Source: Pohlia nutans (taxonomy: Eukaryota > Streptophyta > Bryopsida > Bryales > Mniaceae). Taken from it: DNA of 64,000 nt. This document shows positions 22,761 through 36,100 of the stretch, piece after piece; the stretch's first letter is position 1, and every line of letters starts with the position of its first letter. The translations under genes and the position numbers were made by a program. The notes below the pieces were generated by a model. The model saw only the letters and a program-made list of their open reading frames with translations. It made no database searches and was not told where the DNA came from. The DNA is taken from contig CM040093.1 in assembly GCA_022496805.1 (NCBI GenBank), forward strand, positions 5,892,501 through 5,956,500, read 5' to 3'.

Positions 22761-23625
22761 CCGTACGTAGAAGGCAGGGTCGGCAAAAAAATAATTCCCA
22801 AAAAAATGCCGAAAAAATAAATAAATTTATTAAGTATTTTGTCGAAATCAACAAAAATAAAGTCAACAACAAGCCAAAAAAAAAAAAAAAAAAAAAAACG
22901 TTTAGCCGCCAGAAAAATTTAATGTTAGTTATTAATAGTCGATTTCTTAATAATTACTTTTGAAAGTGCCAACCCCCACTGTTTCAACTTTTATTAACCC
23001 CTAAAGGACCGGGGGGGGGGGGGGGGGGTTAGCTTAGCTCTTGTTTTCTTGACTAGCTCTTATAACAAGCTCAATTCCTTGTTGGTGTGGGTTAATTTTG
23101 ACGATCGGCACCGTTGAATTTAAAGAAGACTTACGTAGCTTTTGTATGAAAAAAGGATCAACAAAATCACACAATTTTTGAGAAAATGCCACCGTTGAGA
23201 AGATTGATGGAACTCGTTCGGGGTATTTTGTACATATGCTGAAATCGGATTGATCAAAAGTGCTCCAAAAATTCTGAAATTTCTACCATGCATAATTATC
23301 ATCATTTTGAGCATGTGCAAAAAATTGCACATAATTTGGAGGTGTGAGGAGGAAGATATGAGGGTCTCAAGTAACGCCCAAATAGCCTCCTTGCAGCTCA
23401 AAAAAATCACCAAAAATCGCACACTTCATGAAATTTCGATCAAGAAGTACCCACGGATTCAGCTCTCAAATAGAACTAGGGTCTCTTTGTTGCTCACCTT
23501 AAAATTCACGGCCCAACAACTCGAATTTCCTCACTTTCTAGTTCCAAAAGCCTCGTGGTGGCCTCGTGGTCCTTTAGGGGTTAATTATTCGACATGAAAG
23601 TGCCGACCCTGCCTTCCACGTACGG
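22761..23625. repeat. MITE family C (TA-flanked) split by a TTAA-ended element
   Basis: The ends are inverted repeats of about 28 bp: CCGTACGTAGAAGGCAGGGT at left, and the complement with TACGG at right, with TA on both sides. It is interrupted at 22994-23584 by another element. It has an A-run (about 22876-22898) and resembles the copies at 46503-46702 and 51894-52049. Confidence 0.75.
22994..23584. repeat. TTAA-ended element nested in the family C MITE
   Basis: TTAACCCCTAAAGGACC at left and GGTCCTTTAGGGGTTAA at right, 591 bp. A run of about 18 G follows the left TIR, possibly miscounted in assembly. Confidence 0.75.
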
Positions 23626-24094
23626 TAATCAAGTGCCAAAGAATCTACCTAAATCTAGTTTTAGAGGGTGATTTGGAGGGCTCGACACACTCTCCAAAAT
23701 GTGGCATATCTACTTGCCCTTCACACTGTTTATGAGTGTCAAATGGTTTATATGGCTGCAATGAGGACACCTTTAAAGCAACTCCAACGGTCAGTCCCTA
23801 AATTTGAATAAAATGCAGAATTTTCAGGACCCTATGAACCATTGGAGAAGCTCTTATACATAAAAATTTGATATGTCCACCATTGGTACATAGTGGCACA
23901 AATATGATGACTTCCAAATTGTGACACAAATATCAAAGGCTTACTTTACCACCCCCAATTTTTTTTGAGCTAAAATAGCCCATTTGCTACACTTAAAATA
24001 CAGTGGCTAATTTTAATTTGAAGGATTTTTGAAAATATGAAAGGAATAATAACCAAATACTTAGGAATTTTTTGTGAGTAGCCAAATTTTGCCT

Positions 24095-24465
24095 AGATAT
24101 TATCCAAGTATCACCATGGTAACACCAAGTATCACTCAAGTATCATCCAAGCATCACCCAAGTATCATCCAAGCATCACCCAAGTATCATCCAAGCATCA
24201 CCCAAGTATCACCATGGTAACACCAAGTATCACCGAAGTATCACCATGGTAACACCAACAACACCATGGTAACACCAAGTATCACCCCAAGTATCACCCA
24301 AGTATCACCCAAGTATCACCCAAGTATTACCATGGTAACACCAAGAACACCAATAACACCATGGTAACACCAAGTATCACCCAAGTATCACCATGGTAAC
24401 ACCAAGAACACCATGGTAACACCAAGAACACCATGGTAACACCAAGTATCACCCAAGTGGCTACC
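24095..24465. repeat. Minisatellite of CCAAGTATCAC and CATGGTAACAC units
   Basis: More than 25 units of 11-12 bp, mixing CCAAGTATCAC and CATGGTAACAC/CAAGAACAC variants in varying order. It lies within a larger repeat whose flank (AAAGGAATAATAACCAAA, GTAGCCAAATTT) recurs inverted at 50870-51090. Confidence 0.85.
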
Positions 24466-26458
24466 TGGGAAAATTGAGAAAAAAAAACACTGCTTACCAC
24501 TCATCAATGCATGCACAACTTCACTTCTCTTCAACAACCAAACAACTTATTTTTCTCGACGTTCAATGTGACCTCACTAGTAAAGCAAATTCACGCAACA
24601 TCAACCTCGGATTAAACTCACGTGTTTTCTGCAAGAAGAGTAATTAGCAAAGACCAGATAATACTTGGCGAAGTTGAATGTTGCCGCTTTCCGCTTTATT
24701 GCTCACACACATCGTTGACACCGTTATGATCAATGCAGCAGCATCTTGCCTCATGTAGAATAACTGAATCTCGTGGTGAGTTTAACACTTGCACTTGATC
24801 ATGCTTCAAATTACTCTTGGGGAAACAGTTAGTATTATAAAATCATGAATCAATTGTTCACCGCAAAATGATGCCAGTAACTTATTAACTGATTCTTCAT
24901 TAGCCGACCTTGGGAATCAGTGATTCTATTGTTGAAAAAACTCTGGAGATTAATTAAGGTGGCCGCAAGAATGATGAATGATGCCATTCTAGATCTTTTT
25001 GAGTTAATGATCCAGTCAACCCTGGCACAGAAAACCATGAGCCAACATTATTATTTTTAATTTTGTTTCTTCTTTTTAAAAAAAAACTATGAGAAGCTTC
25101 AGGCAAGTTTGAAGGGCACGTGAGCTATTGCAGTGCCGCCTTGCAAGCCACGATGCATCCATGATCCCGTAGCGGCGGCAGCAAACTAAGGGAAAAAGTT
25201 ACATTAGGTAACTATACCTTAAAGCGTCCCCCTTACCAACTGAGCCTATTTACGCTCATAAAACATAAAATATGTTTGGTGGGTCTTAATAGCAAGTTCA
25301 AGAGGATTCCAACGCACTTTAGCATGCATTATTTGGACACCGTATGAATAAACTGTGAATTTTTAAAGTTCTGACTATAGGTTGACCATAAAGCGACCCT
25401 AAATTGTGATGTTCGGATTGTGCACATTCTCATCAATAGTAGGGTGTCAGAATCTGCTTATTATGGAAAATTGAGCTAGGGACGATTTAAAGGAAAGGTC
25501 GCTTTTAGATATAGTTATCTTAGCAGGTTGAGTGGGCCTTATTTTTGTCCTCTATCTCGAATTGGATTAAAAAAACAAAAAGATTGATCTAAAACAAGAT
25601 TCAAGGTGAGCAAGAGGTTGCATGGCCAGGAATGGTGTTGGCTAGCATTTGGAACAGGTTGGAGTTGTCAGATCTACAATGAGTTACTGATTGACTTATT
25701 GAACGCATGGAGTTCTATAATCCTTGATACACAATTGTAAGTTGGTAGGGCACGACAAACAACGCCATCCCCGAAGCGTGCATCAGAAGGGCCATGAAAC
25801 TCAATCACACAACTTTACCTTTCCGCTCGGGGGGTGCACTGTACTAAACATGTACGAGTATACGTGAGTGCACAAAAGGGGTATTAATTTGAACACTACC
25901 ATATTACGTATACATACAATAAACACATTTAGAACTGAAAATATTCACGTATACTTACAGTAAACATATATTTAAAACATAATACATCTGTATACAAAGG
26001 TATTTTAGACATATAGCTTTTCATATACAGGGGGTTTTTAGAAGGGGTGATGAACGCACGTGATTTTCAAACATAATGTAGAGTGCACCCCCCGAGCCTT
26101 TCCGTTTTTAAATCAGTCATACTATTTTATTTTTTAAGAATCCAACTCAACTTCTATTATTGGAATTCGTCCAGGGTTTTGTATTGACACAATATCAGAA
26201 TCCAGTGATTTTTCTACTTTGTGAATTTCTCTATTAGTTAGTTGAAATTCAGAATTGACTGATTTAGTTTAAAATCTGAGGAAAATGGCTGATCATATGA
26301 GGGGGAAATGAAAAAATATTCTCTATTTTCTTAAGCCCTAGTCAAGAGAATATTTCAAAAACTCCATTGGTCCAAGAAAATGTAGGATCTTAAACCTAGG
26401 GTCCCCATGTAAAAGGTCAAACCCTAACTCCCTAAGATGACGCCATTTTATTTTTTCA

Positions 26459-26695
26459 TAACCGGTTGTTGACTTTTCAACGCTAACGTGGCTCCATTCC
26501 ATTGGCAACCCGTCACCATCTCCATCACAAGTTGCAACTCATAATCTCTTCTCCACTCAACTTGCATCCTACGCCCTTGGAATCATAAAGATCAAGAGTT
26601 GTGATTGAGAAGTAAACAACCGGTTATGTATGATAACCTACTCGCTACTACCGCAACTTGTCAGTCATCTAATACATAGCCAATGCACTGTCTCT
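26459..26695. repeat. Single-arm copy of the HAK intron 6 inverted element
   Basis: CATAACCGGTTGTTGACTTT to AACAACCGGTTATG, followed by the same tail (GATAACCTACTCGCTACTAC) seen in reverse before 59793. Confidence 0.75.
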
Positions 26696-27210
26696 TCTTT
26701 CCTCTTTGACACAAGTCTATGGGGAGCTCTCTTGTGTGATGTCATTTTTGATAGTTACCACCGAAGTACCGAACCCTGGGTTTAACACGGTAAGCTAAAA
26801 TTTCGTGGTCACATCCAAAAGTACAACTTGTACAACTTGTTATATTGTACCTATATAAAAATGAAATTGTTCCAAACTAATTTTATTCATGTCTTAGAAG
26901 TTGGAACCAATTGCCCCACATTAGATGAAATTTGAGGCCTCCAAAGGGCTATTTCAAAACTAGTGCCAAAATCTAAATTGTTTTTGAATTTTTTTTAATA
27001 TTTTTTTTTCAAGAATATGTTATTAAAATTTCATTTTTTAAATGTTTAATTTTTTTTAATTTAAATTTTTGAATTTTTATTATTAAAAATATATATTTTA
27101 AATTATATCCAGTCTGACGTGGCCAAAACTTGACCACATCAAATCCACGTTAGATTTTTTTATTTTTTTATTTTTTTATTTTGTTTTGTTGAAATAGTAA
27201 CTTGCAACCA

Positions 27211-27790
27211 TTAACCCCTAAACGTACTAGGATGTCCCTGGAATTGGAAATTTGAGAAAAATCATCATAAACTCCAATTTAGAAGAATATTTTGGAATTG
27301 ATATTCAAATGAAAGTTCTAAATTTTGAATTTTAGATTCCACATGTACGGTTTGATTCACTAATACTATCACCAATATTTAATTATCAATTATGAAAGTT
27401 AAAATAAAAAATTCCTTCTAAATTCAATTACAAAAAAAAAAAAAAAAGTAAAATTTGTTGGAATGAGTTTGAAATGAGATACTCTTAAACATGGTGATTC
27501 TTTGAAATTTTTGTGTGCCTTAAATCTATGGCCTTATTTTTGCAAGGCCACTTTTGAATTACAGTTAATGCAATTTTGGCTTGGTCAACGACTTGACATA
27601 CTTCTACATTTGTAATTTTAGAAAAATATGTAATCAAATATGACTAAATCCAACCGTTAAATAGGACAACAACTTGGTGAAGTATCTCCAAAAAATTGGA
27701 TGACTTTCATCTAAGCATTGATGAGAACGTGGAGTGCGTTTGAATCTATTAGTCGTCCAATTTTTGGACACTGTTACGTTTAGGGGTTAA
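27211..27790. repeat. TTAA-ended element sharing its right TTAA with the next
   Basis: TTAACCCCTAAACGTACTAG at left and TTACGTTTAGGGGTTAA at right, 580 bp. TTAA 27787-27790 is shared with the element that follows. Confidence 0.75.
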
Positions 27791-28360
27791 CCCCTAAAGG
27801 ACCACAACTATGTTTCTCTCCAAACACTCCAAAGTACCCCTTCTCATAGAAAGACAAATAGTTTTTGATCTAAATCCCTTTTTACTGATTCAACCGTAGG
27901 ATATTTCAACCAACTTGAATCTGTCACAACCTACAAATTTTCAGCCGTTCAAGGTTCTTCAAGAGTAAGATTATAAGTTTCAAAGTTGGATGCACTTTCT
28001 TTTTTGGCTTGCTGCCTGAGTTTGAAACTTTCAGAAAATGCCCAAAATGCAAAGCCTAGTCTCAGATTCGGTAAATGAATTTGGCAGTTGTGTATATGGG
28101 GGTGTTAGCTCATTGTGTACAAAAATTCAGATGCATAGCTCATTGAATGAAAATTTTCAGGAGCTGCCCGCAATTAGGTTTTTCACCTTTGCATGATTGT
28201 ACCTTTTGATCTATACATCACCTACGTACAAAAATTACCATCCCATCTTCGTTACAAAAAGTAGAATCACCACGAAAAATCTCAAAAATTGAGGATCAAC
28301 ACTCATTCCATACTAAGCTGACCAAACTTGGAAAATCAACCTTGGTCCTTTAGGGGTTAA
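27787..28360. repeat. TTAA-ended element abutting the previous one
   Basis: TTAACCCCTAAAGGACCACA at left and TTGGTCCTTTAGGGGTTAA at right, 574 bp. The interior differs from families A and H. Confidence 0.75.
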
Positions 28361-29252
28361 AAGGCCTCATATTTCATCTAATGTCCCTTGAGTCCGACTC
28401 AATAAATAACTTCGGTACTCATGAACAATTGCTATATGATTCTTCACAGTTGCTCTATTTGCCAAACTGAGTTATAATTGTGTAGAAGCAAGAAGTCACA
28501 TTTATAAGGTATACACATAAGGTAGAGGGACCTTTTTTGTCCCAAACCCTAATTTTGTTCTCAATCCCAATTTTGTTTCCTTTGAATTGTCCCTTTGATG
28601 TCCCTTTTCATCTCCAAATTCAAATGCATTGACCAATCAAATTCTTGTTTTTTGGATCTTGTTTTAAACATCCCAAAAGGTTGGTTGAGAAGGTCGGTAA
28701 GTTGTAGATATCAATTCAAGTTTATTGTTTTACCAAAATAAATTCATTGGAAAACAAATGGATAGTGAATTTTCCAATGAATTCTTTTTTTTTATTGATT
28801 CTTCATCATATCACTTACCTTCCCTAAAAAAATTTAGAATTTTCTAAGACATTTTGAATTTTCTATGAATTTTTGAAAAACAATGTATATTGAACTTGTT
28901 TCATTTTGGTCTTCAAAGGGTTGACTATGTGATGCAAAGATGAAATGAGATTCCAATTTGTATTGAATATTGACATTTACATGACACGATTCAGCCTAAA
29001 CTTAGCTTTTGAGGCATGACCCACTCTATAATGTGCTAATTTTTTTTAAAGGGTTGGAATAAGTCCATGTGTGCCCAAAAATTAGTTATTTTCAAAAAAT
29101 AAAGTTTGGTAAATCAAATATTTATAAACATTCTTCAAAAATCTCTTTTTTTACCATAGAGAACTATTTTTGAAAAAAATATACTCCAAAATTTCAACAT
29201 TTATTTTAAAAATATTTTCTGCCAACCCCGCCCTCTATTGACGGTACTCATA
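28361..29252. other. AT-rich spacer with a family C end fragment
   Basis: No gene is seen. GCCAACCCCGCCCTCTATTG near 29221-29240 resembles a family C MITE terminus. Confidence 0.4.
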
Positions 29253-29253
29253 A

Positions 29254-29642
29254 CACTTGTTTTGTTAAAAGTGCACGTGCCATATAAAAAGTGCACACGC
29301 TGAAATTTTGTGCCTTTTTAGAAAGTATAGTCATATTTTACCTATAAAGTGCCAAAATTGAATGTACATTACATAAAAAGATATGTAGTGCAAATTTTAA
29401 AGGGGGGTGGGTATGTTCCCACCCCCCTCCCCTTAAAATTAAAAGAAATGTAGTGTAAATTTTAGAGGGGGGTGGGTTTGCTCCCACCCCCCTCCCCTTA
29501 AATTTAAAAGAGGTGTAGTGCAAATTTTAGAGGGGGGTGGGTTTGCTCCCCACCCCCCTCCCTTTTTAATAAAAAAAAATGCAGTGCACATGGCACTAAA
29601 AAATAGTGCACATGGCTATGTGCACTTTTAACAAAACAAGTG
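29254..29642. repeat. MITE with three G-rich hairpin repeats inside
   Basis: The outer inverted repeats begin CACTTGTTTTGTTAAAAGTG. Inside, a unit of about 62 bp is repeated three times, each with a GGGGGGTGGG ... CCCACCCCCC stem. The intervening AAATTTTA/TTAAAATT blocks are AT-rich, giving alternating extreme composition. Confidence 0.8.
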
Positions 29643-32600
29643 TTTCATGTCTATAATTCAATCAACGATGTTTTGTGTCTTGTTGAATTTCATCAAGGCT
29701 TATGATTGAGGTCACCAGTTGAGTAAAACATGCATAACCCTCTGCAACAAAGGCGTACAATAGAGGACGCTACCGTGAGAGCATGGATTATGCAACAAGT
29801 GTGAAGCAATTTTCCACACGGTAGCCACAAAGGACGCTAAAATGAAACCTAATGAAACGGATTGCTATGGATTGCCTTGGTTGTGTTCAAAAATCAAGGC
29901 AAAAACAAGAGTGTGTGCTTTAAAAAAAACATATATTACTCTATGGGTGGCGATGTGTAGTGTGAACCCTTGTTTTTTTAGCCCTAAATTGAATTAGAAT
30001 GTGAAAGTGTAGAGTCTAATGGACTAGAATGGAAATGGTGTATTAAAAGAGATATCAACAATCAATTAGACTTGAATGGAGCACTTAAAGGGTGTGGCTT
30101 TTAGGATTTCTTGCCATATATAACAATGAGAAGGGAGATGTCTTTCTCGCTACACTGATAGGAGTGATAGTCTAAATATAATACTTTGTATGTTTTTTTC
30201 TCTGTAAATATTTCCATGTTGTTCATGCTTAAAGGCAAGTTGACAGGCAGAAGTAAAGAAGCATTTGAATGCTGGATTTTGTTTTATTGTTCTTGCTTGT
30301 TGATTTGATGTCTATTTGACTCAGTTTCATTTGCTGTTGAATGAGAGTGTTGTACATAATGCTTGATGTGCATTGTTGAATTCATTCTGGATGCATTCAT
30401 ATAACAGTCTACTTGACAGATTATTGATTGAGTGTGGAATATGAAAGTATGAGAGTACATGACAATCAAATGAGAAGAATTTTGGTCAAATTGATTTGAG
30501 TTTACTAATACATGTTGTGAAGAATATACACAGCGAGCGCATAACTACATTGAGATCATGGGGAATTGGTGAATCGATTCAGTCAAATGGACCTTGTTTA
30601 CTTTGATCAAATTGACATAGTGATAAATGTTGAATAAAAGTTCAATTGAGGAAGCTTTTCACTTGTCTATTTGACTATGTTGAGAATATCCTTGTGATTG
30701 ACCCATAAAAGAGTATAACATTTTGAGAACGAAACTAATCAATTTTACTTGTGGAAAAATAGACAAATCCTAAATATCAAAAAAGACACTGAAAATACTC
30801 AATAACTGTCTATTTGACTCTATTTAGAGTGTCATGTAGAACATATAAAAATATAAAGAATAATATGTATGGGTTAATATATACCAGGTAGAGATTGTCA
30901 ATTTGACTTAAGAAGTGCATTTGTGTGTCTGAATGAGTTAATAGATATACAATGTATAAGTCAGGACTGAGAGTCTTTGAAAAATTAAATATACATAGTG
31001 ACGACTATGTATAAACAAGAGTGAGACCAAGGAAGTTGATATCTAGTGAGTGAAACTAGAGTGTTTCAAACTTCGCTGTGGTGCATTGCCTTATATTATA
31101 AATTACCATGGGAATTAAGAGATTCAAAATGAATCTTGTTATTAAAACTTGATAAGAGTTGTACAACTAGTATAAATGAAATGGAGAAAGTCAATTTGAC
31201 ATTGGATACTTTGTACAACGACTGATCCATGAGATTAGCAAGTCATAGTGATAAAGAGTGAATCCATAAGGACTGGCCATCTTTATGAAATAATTGTTCT
31301 TTATAAACTATAATTTAGACTGATATTGTAGATCCTCGTGGGTGATAATGGGATCGATGTCGTTATAGTGTTTTGTGTCTTAAGAGTTGGGATACGTGAA
31401 TTCTTAAAGTGTGAGAAATACAGTGAATAAGTAAAGAATGCGAGATGGCGCAAGATGGAGTATATAAAGACTTAAGCAAAAGACTTATATGAGATAAGAA
31501 TCCTTTTTTTTTCACATTCATCACATTCCATAAACTTATCAACTTTGATGTTGTATAATAAGAGCATGGCCAACAACGAATTTCAATGCTCCAAACTCAC
31601 GTTCAAGATGGAGTGTGAGAAGTTCTCACATCCCCAACAACAAGCACCAAATATGACCCATATAAATTTTATAAACTAATTACATACCACCACTTGGACA
31701 CCGAATTCTAGCAATCAATTTTTGAGAAGAATTTTTCTAACTTTTAGGTTCATAAATTAATAGCATGGTCTTGTAAGGGAATATGACAAACCATTGGATG
31801 TGCTAGAATCAAGCTTTCCGAGGCACAAATGTTTGGCAAATCTAGAATCAAACTAAACATACCTTTATCATCCAAAAGTAGCGTTTGGAGTGTATTAGCC
31901 ATCGACGTCATTGAGGTGTGGAGAGCTACCTCAGACCAGTCGCCAACACAGTGAATCGAAGCCCTCCAATCGCTCCCCAAGATCAAAGGAACACAATCGT
32001 TTGAGCTAGCAGACTCCAAGGTGACGGGCAGGCGGGCGGGCGGAAAATTCGTAGGACGGGCCTAAGATTATCAACTAGAAGATGTTGGGAAGTTCCAAGG
32101 ACTCACAATACAAAGGGAGCATGGACATTAACCTTCAACATCGTGTAATTTTTCTCATTTTTAACGATCATTTTCACAACTTTCCTTTCATTTTTTTGAG
32201 ATTTGTTTTTGCATTTTAGTATACACCAAAATGAAGCAAAACATGTAATTTATTAATTTAATTGATTAAATAAGCAATTATTTTCATTGATTTTTCATTG
32301 ATCATCTTGCAATTATTACTTTAATTGATTAAATAAGCAATATCTTATTCGTAATTGAATTACAAAATAAAATTTGAATTTCAAATTTCAAATTTTATAC
32401 AAAATATTGGTGATTACAATCATAGATTTATCCGTATGAATAGAATCTAAAATTCATAATGTATAGCTTTTATTCAGACATCAAGTTCAAAATATCCCTC
32501 ATAATTGCATTTTATAATGCATCTTTGCAAAACTACCCAATTTGAAGAGGGCTATAGGCATTTAGGGCTAATGTCCTTGGCCTCCTTTGTATTGCGAGTC

Positions 32601-32984
32601 CCTGGAACTTCCAAATGTCATACATTTGAGAATTTTGGGCCTGCCTTGCGAATTTTTCCACCCGCTTGTCCAACACTTTGGAGTCTGCTAGCTCGAACGA
32701 TTGCGTCTCTTCGATCTTAGAGAGCGACTGGAAGGCTTGGATTCATTGTGCCGATGACTGGCCTGAGGTTACTCTCTGCGCCTCAGTGACGCGGGCTAGC
32801 CACGCTCTAATATCATGAAGTTAGCACAGTCACGACACCCTAACTCAAACAATGAGTTTTATACTCACGAACCTAAGTTACCCTACTTAATTCAACTCAA
32901 ATCATGATATTTCTTTTTGTGTCAAAGAATTTAAAGGAAAGACATCCAAAAATAAATCTACGAAGGTCCGGAATGATCTTACAC
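29643..32984. other. Gene-free AT-rich stretch
   Basis: No gene is recognised. GTCTATTTGACT/GTCAATTTGACT-like words recur between 30300 and 31200. A family H fragment lies at about 32340-32575. No TIRs or LTRs were found by eye. Confidence 0.4.
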
Positions 32985-32999
32985 TACCAGATGATGGAG

Positions 33000-33135
33000 A
33001 GGAGTACCCTTAAGGTGTTGTCGGGGTACCCAAGGGGTTGGCGGTTCGATTCTGGCCGTAAAATCACTACTCTACCGAATGGAAACTCTCCGATGATAGG
33101 TTGCCAAAAGCAACTCGTGTGCCTTAAATTTTTTT
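33000..33135 (+). repeat. tRNA-derived SINE-like segment
   Basis: Box B-like GGTTCGATTCTGG (33043-33055) follows a possible box A, and a T-run starts near 33128. The head plus T-tail is the usual plant SINE layout. No target duplication was identified. Confidence 0.5.
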
Positions 33136-36100
33136 TTTTAAAAATGAAAAAGTAATCCACAAATCTCAAAATCAATTCTACTGCCAAAAAAAATCATGGT
33201 ATTTCTATTTGCGTTCAACATTTAGGAAAAAAGATATCCCAGCTAAATCTCACTCATAGCCGGGCTATAAAACCTATCACGTCGCTTTGAAAGAAAGTTC
33301 ATCATGAGAAGGACAAACGAAAAATGTAAAGTACGCGAAAAGGCAAAGGTACGATCCAAACTTTTGAAAGCGATAAGGCTACAGCACGCGGGAAAAAAGG
33401 CAGGCACATGAAACGAACTTCAAGTCCACGAAGACCAACTCCAAGTCTCCCTCTACGAGACCAAGTCGAACTTCAAATTTACGAAGACGAAGACTCTTCC
33501 CACGAAGAAGAAGAGGTGAAGCTCTATTCCATTGGCTATGCAGATGTGTTGTTTTTCTGAACGCAAATTGGATATGGAGTTTTGTGTTGTTTTTTAAACG
33601 GAAATTTGATATGGAGTTCAATGGACGATTGGACATGGAGGTAAGGAAAGCCATCCAGACAAGGCGGCTCCGCAAATAACCAAACACTCCGGCAATGCAA
33701 AGTGCTGGTAGGAAGGCCCGCCACGTTCCCCAGCGTCATTAACTATGTTTGCCTTTTTCTTGTCGTAGTCGCCATTGTCCGAGTTCGTCGCGCTTCGGCC
33801 GTGTGATTTGTCAGATGCGCTCCGCTAGCAAACAAACCGCATGCCAAATATGGAATTGTCTCCAGCTACCCCAGGGCTGCCGTTCTGACATGTTGATGAT
33901 CGGTGTTTGAGGGAGCCAGGCAGTCAGGCACAAGTCTTTTCTTGTGTTTCGCGCTCGTGATTCAATGCGAGTGAGGCGGTGTCGGACGCAAACGAGATGT
34001 CGCGGCGGATGTCATGCGGCAGGTGATTTGTTTATTTTATGGAGGTTAACGGTGCTTTTGGTAGTTGGTTGAATTTTGTTGCTCGGATCTTGGTCATCGT
34101 TTTTCTATGGAGAAAAAATGTGGAGCCCGTATGGTGCGTGGATCCGTGGTGTTAGTTTGATTGATATTTACAAGTAGAGTCACCTGTCGTGTTCGCGATT
34201 GGTTCTTGATAATGCGGCCGCGTAGTTACGAAGAACGGCGTCTTTGTGTATTTGAACGTTTTTTCCAACCTTTTTCAATTGCATTTGAGAGGTTGCAGCT
34301 CAAGATCACAGGATGTTGAAAAGAGCAGAGAAAATCGCCAAACTAGTTAGCAAAAACGGCAAATACTCGTATCTGGAGTATTCGACCGTCCTTCTTAACA
34401 ATGAGTGCGAGGTCTGTGAGGAATATGTTGCTGTTTGTAGTGGTGAGAGATTAGTAACGTATTGAGAAAGTGAATTGGACGTTTTGAGGTTTTCGTGGAA
34501 TTGTTTGGAGATGAAATGCGACATGTCCAGATTTCGCTCTCTATTGGATAATCTTTGAATGGCGGTTCCTTTGGAGCTAGATTGCTTTTTTAGTGTTCTG
34601 AATCCCGAGCTCGGTGAAAAGTCTTGAGGTAGAAGGAGCTCTGTTACGGTCGAGAACATCTCAGCGCTCCAGAAACTGAATTGCGGAAACTATTTTGTCG
34701 TATATGTTATCCTCTAGCCTAGGGCATAGCTTGTCGAGGAAAATGCTGTACGAAATACCGAATCATCGTTAGTAACCGTATGGACGTACTGGAGCACATG
34801 GTTAGATGCAACCGATTGCAGACGGTTAAGAATTTGAAAAGGATTTAGAACTATAGAAAGTCAGACTGACCAAGCGCTGCCAACTAATATTGCATTGCGG
34901 ATCAATTTGTCAGAACGCACCGGACGAACTGAACCATTTCGGACTTTAATCACTCTGCGCAAGGTCCGAAACGTCAGCCTGAGGTTCTGAGGTTGACCTT
35001 TATTGCTGTGTTCCACTTGCTCAACAATTTTCAGTATCTACAATGCAGAGTTGAAGATCGACTGAGCATTTTGCATTTAAGCTTCGGGTGCCAGATAGGC
35101 TGTCTTTTCAGTGTTAGTACTTCGTCCCTCCCTACATAAATTCAGTATTAGTTTTTGCCGTGTTTACGCATTGAGCAAGCAGTTTACATTTCATTGCTGA
35201 GCTTCCACGGTTAGAAATAGCGGTATCATTCAGGCTAAACTTGGTGTCATGTTGGCTCTAGCAGAGTTTGTTAAAGCTCCTAAATCCTGCCCGTGGAGTC
35301 CGGCACAGCATTCGTTCGTCACTGTAGTTTCCATACTGTACTGGAGGAGGAATCTACTCAGGTTATTTCTGGGAGTGTTCAGGGAGACGTATATGTTTCT
35401 CAATTCTTCGTGCGTGCTTACTTGCCTGACTAAACATCGAAAGTGTACGGCGATAAGTTGGATCTGTGCGAGCGTTTCAGAAAATTGTAGTGAGGTGCAC
35501 ACTGCAGAGTTTTCAAGTATATGCATTCTGATGCAATTGTATTTCCTGCATAGGAAGCTGATTGTCGGAAGAAGTTATTTCATACACATTCTCACCAGGA
35601 AGTTGTACAGGTCAGGTGTTTATTAAATGCTTGTGATTTTAGACCTGTCCGTAGTGTGAAATCGCAATAGTTTAAAGTACTGAATTACAGGTTGAAGTAA
35701 GAGTTTAAGTCTTAATTAAGGCAGCGTTGGAATTTATTTTCTTACATTGCTGTAGGAGAAGTGGTAGTATAGAAGCTGTTCCTGTAGTACCTCTTGTATG
35801 CGACTGAGCTGTGGTGCTGTATCTTGTTTTTAAAGGCGTAGAAAGAAGCAAGTCTGGGAATGTGGTTATCAATTATTTCGCCCTTTACGTCTGCTTTCTA
35901 AACGCGCAATGCGTCCTTGAAGAGCATGCATAGGGAAGCTGAAGTTGCCCGCCATATTAATGCCAGAAGAGTACAGTTTTCTACAGTCTGAAATATTACT
36001 CTGGGATGTTGTAGGTGGGAGCACTCAGAATCTGCGGAGAAGCGGAGCGATGTGAATCGTACATGAATGAGCAAAGTTAGTGGTTTTCTGAAAGTGATTA

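Larger units (their letters stand above)
23626..27210. other. Gene-free stretch with a minisatellite and MITE copies
   Basis: Contains the repeat and minisatellite 23960-24480, a dispersed repeat at 25300-25400, a single-arm MITE (26459-26695) and AT-rich low-complexity DNA (26940-27200). No gene is seen. Confidence 0.45.

Noticed and set aside
24095..24465. Spaced repeats resembling a CRISPR array
   Set aside because: Eukaryotic context, units of 11-12 bp with no unique spacers; it is a minisatellite.
34306..34659. 117-codon frame on the minus strand
   Set aside because: No recognised motif, no supporting splice or promoter signals, and antisense to a possible transcribed leader.
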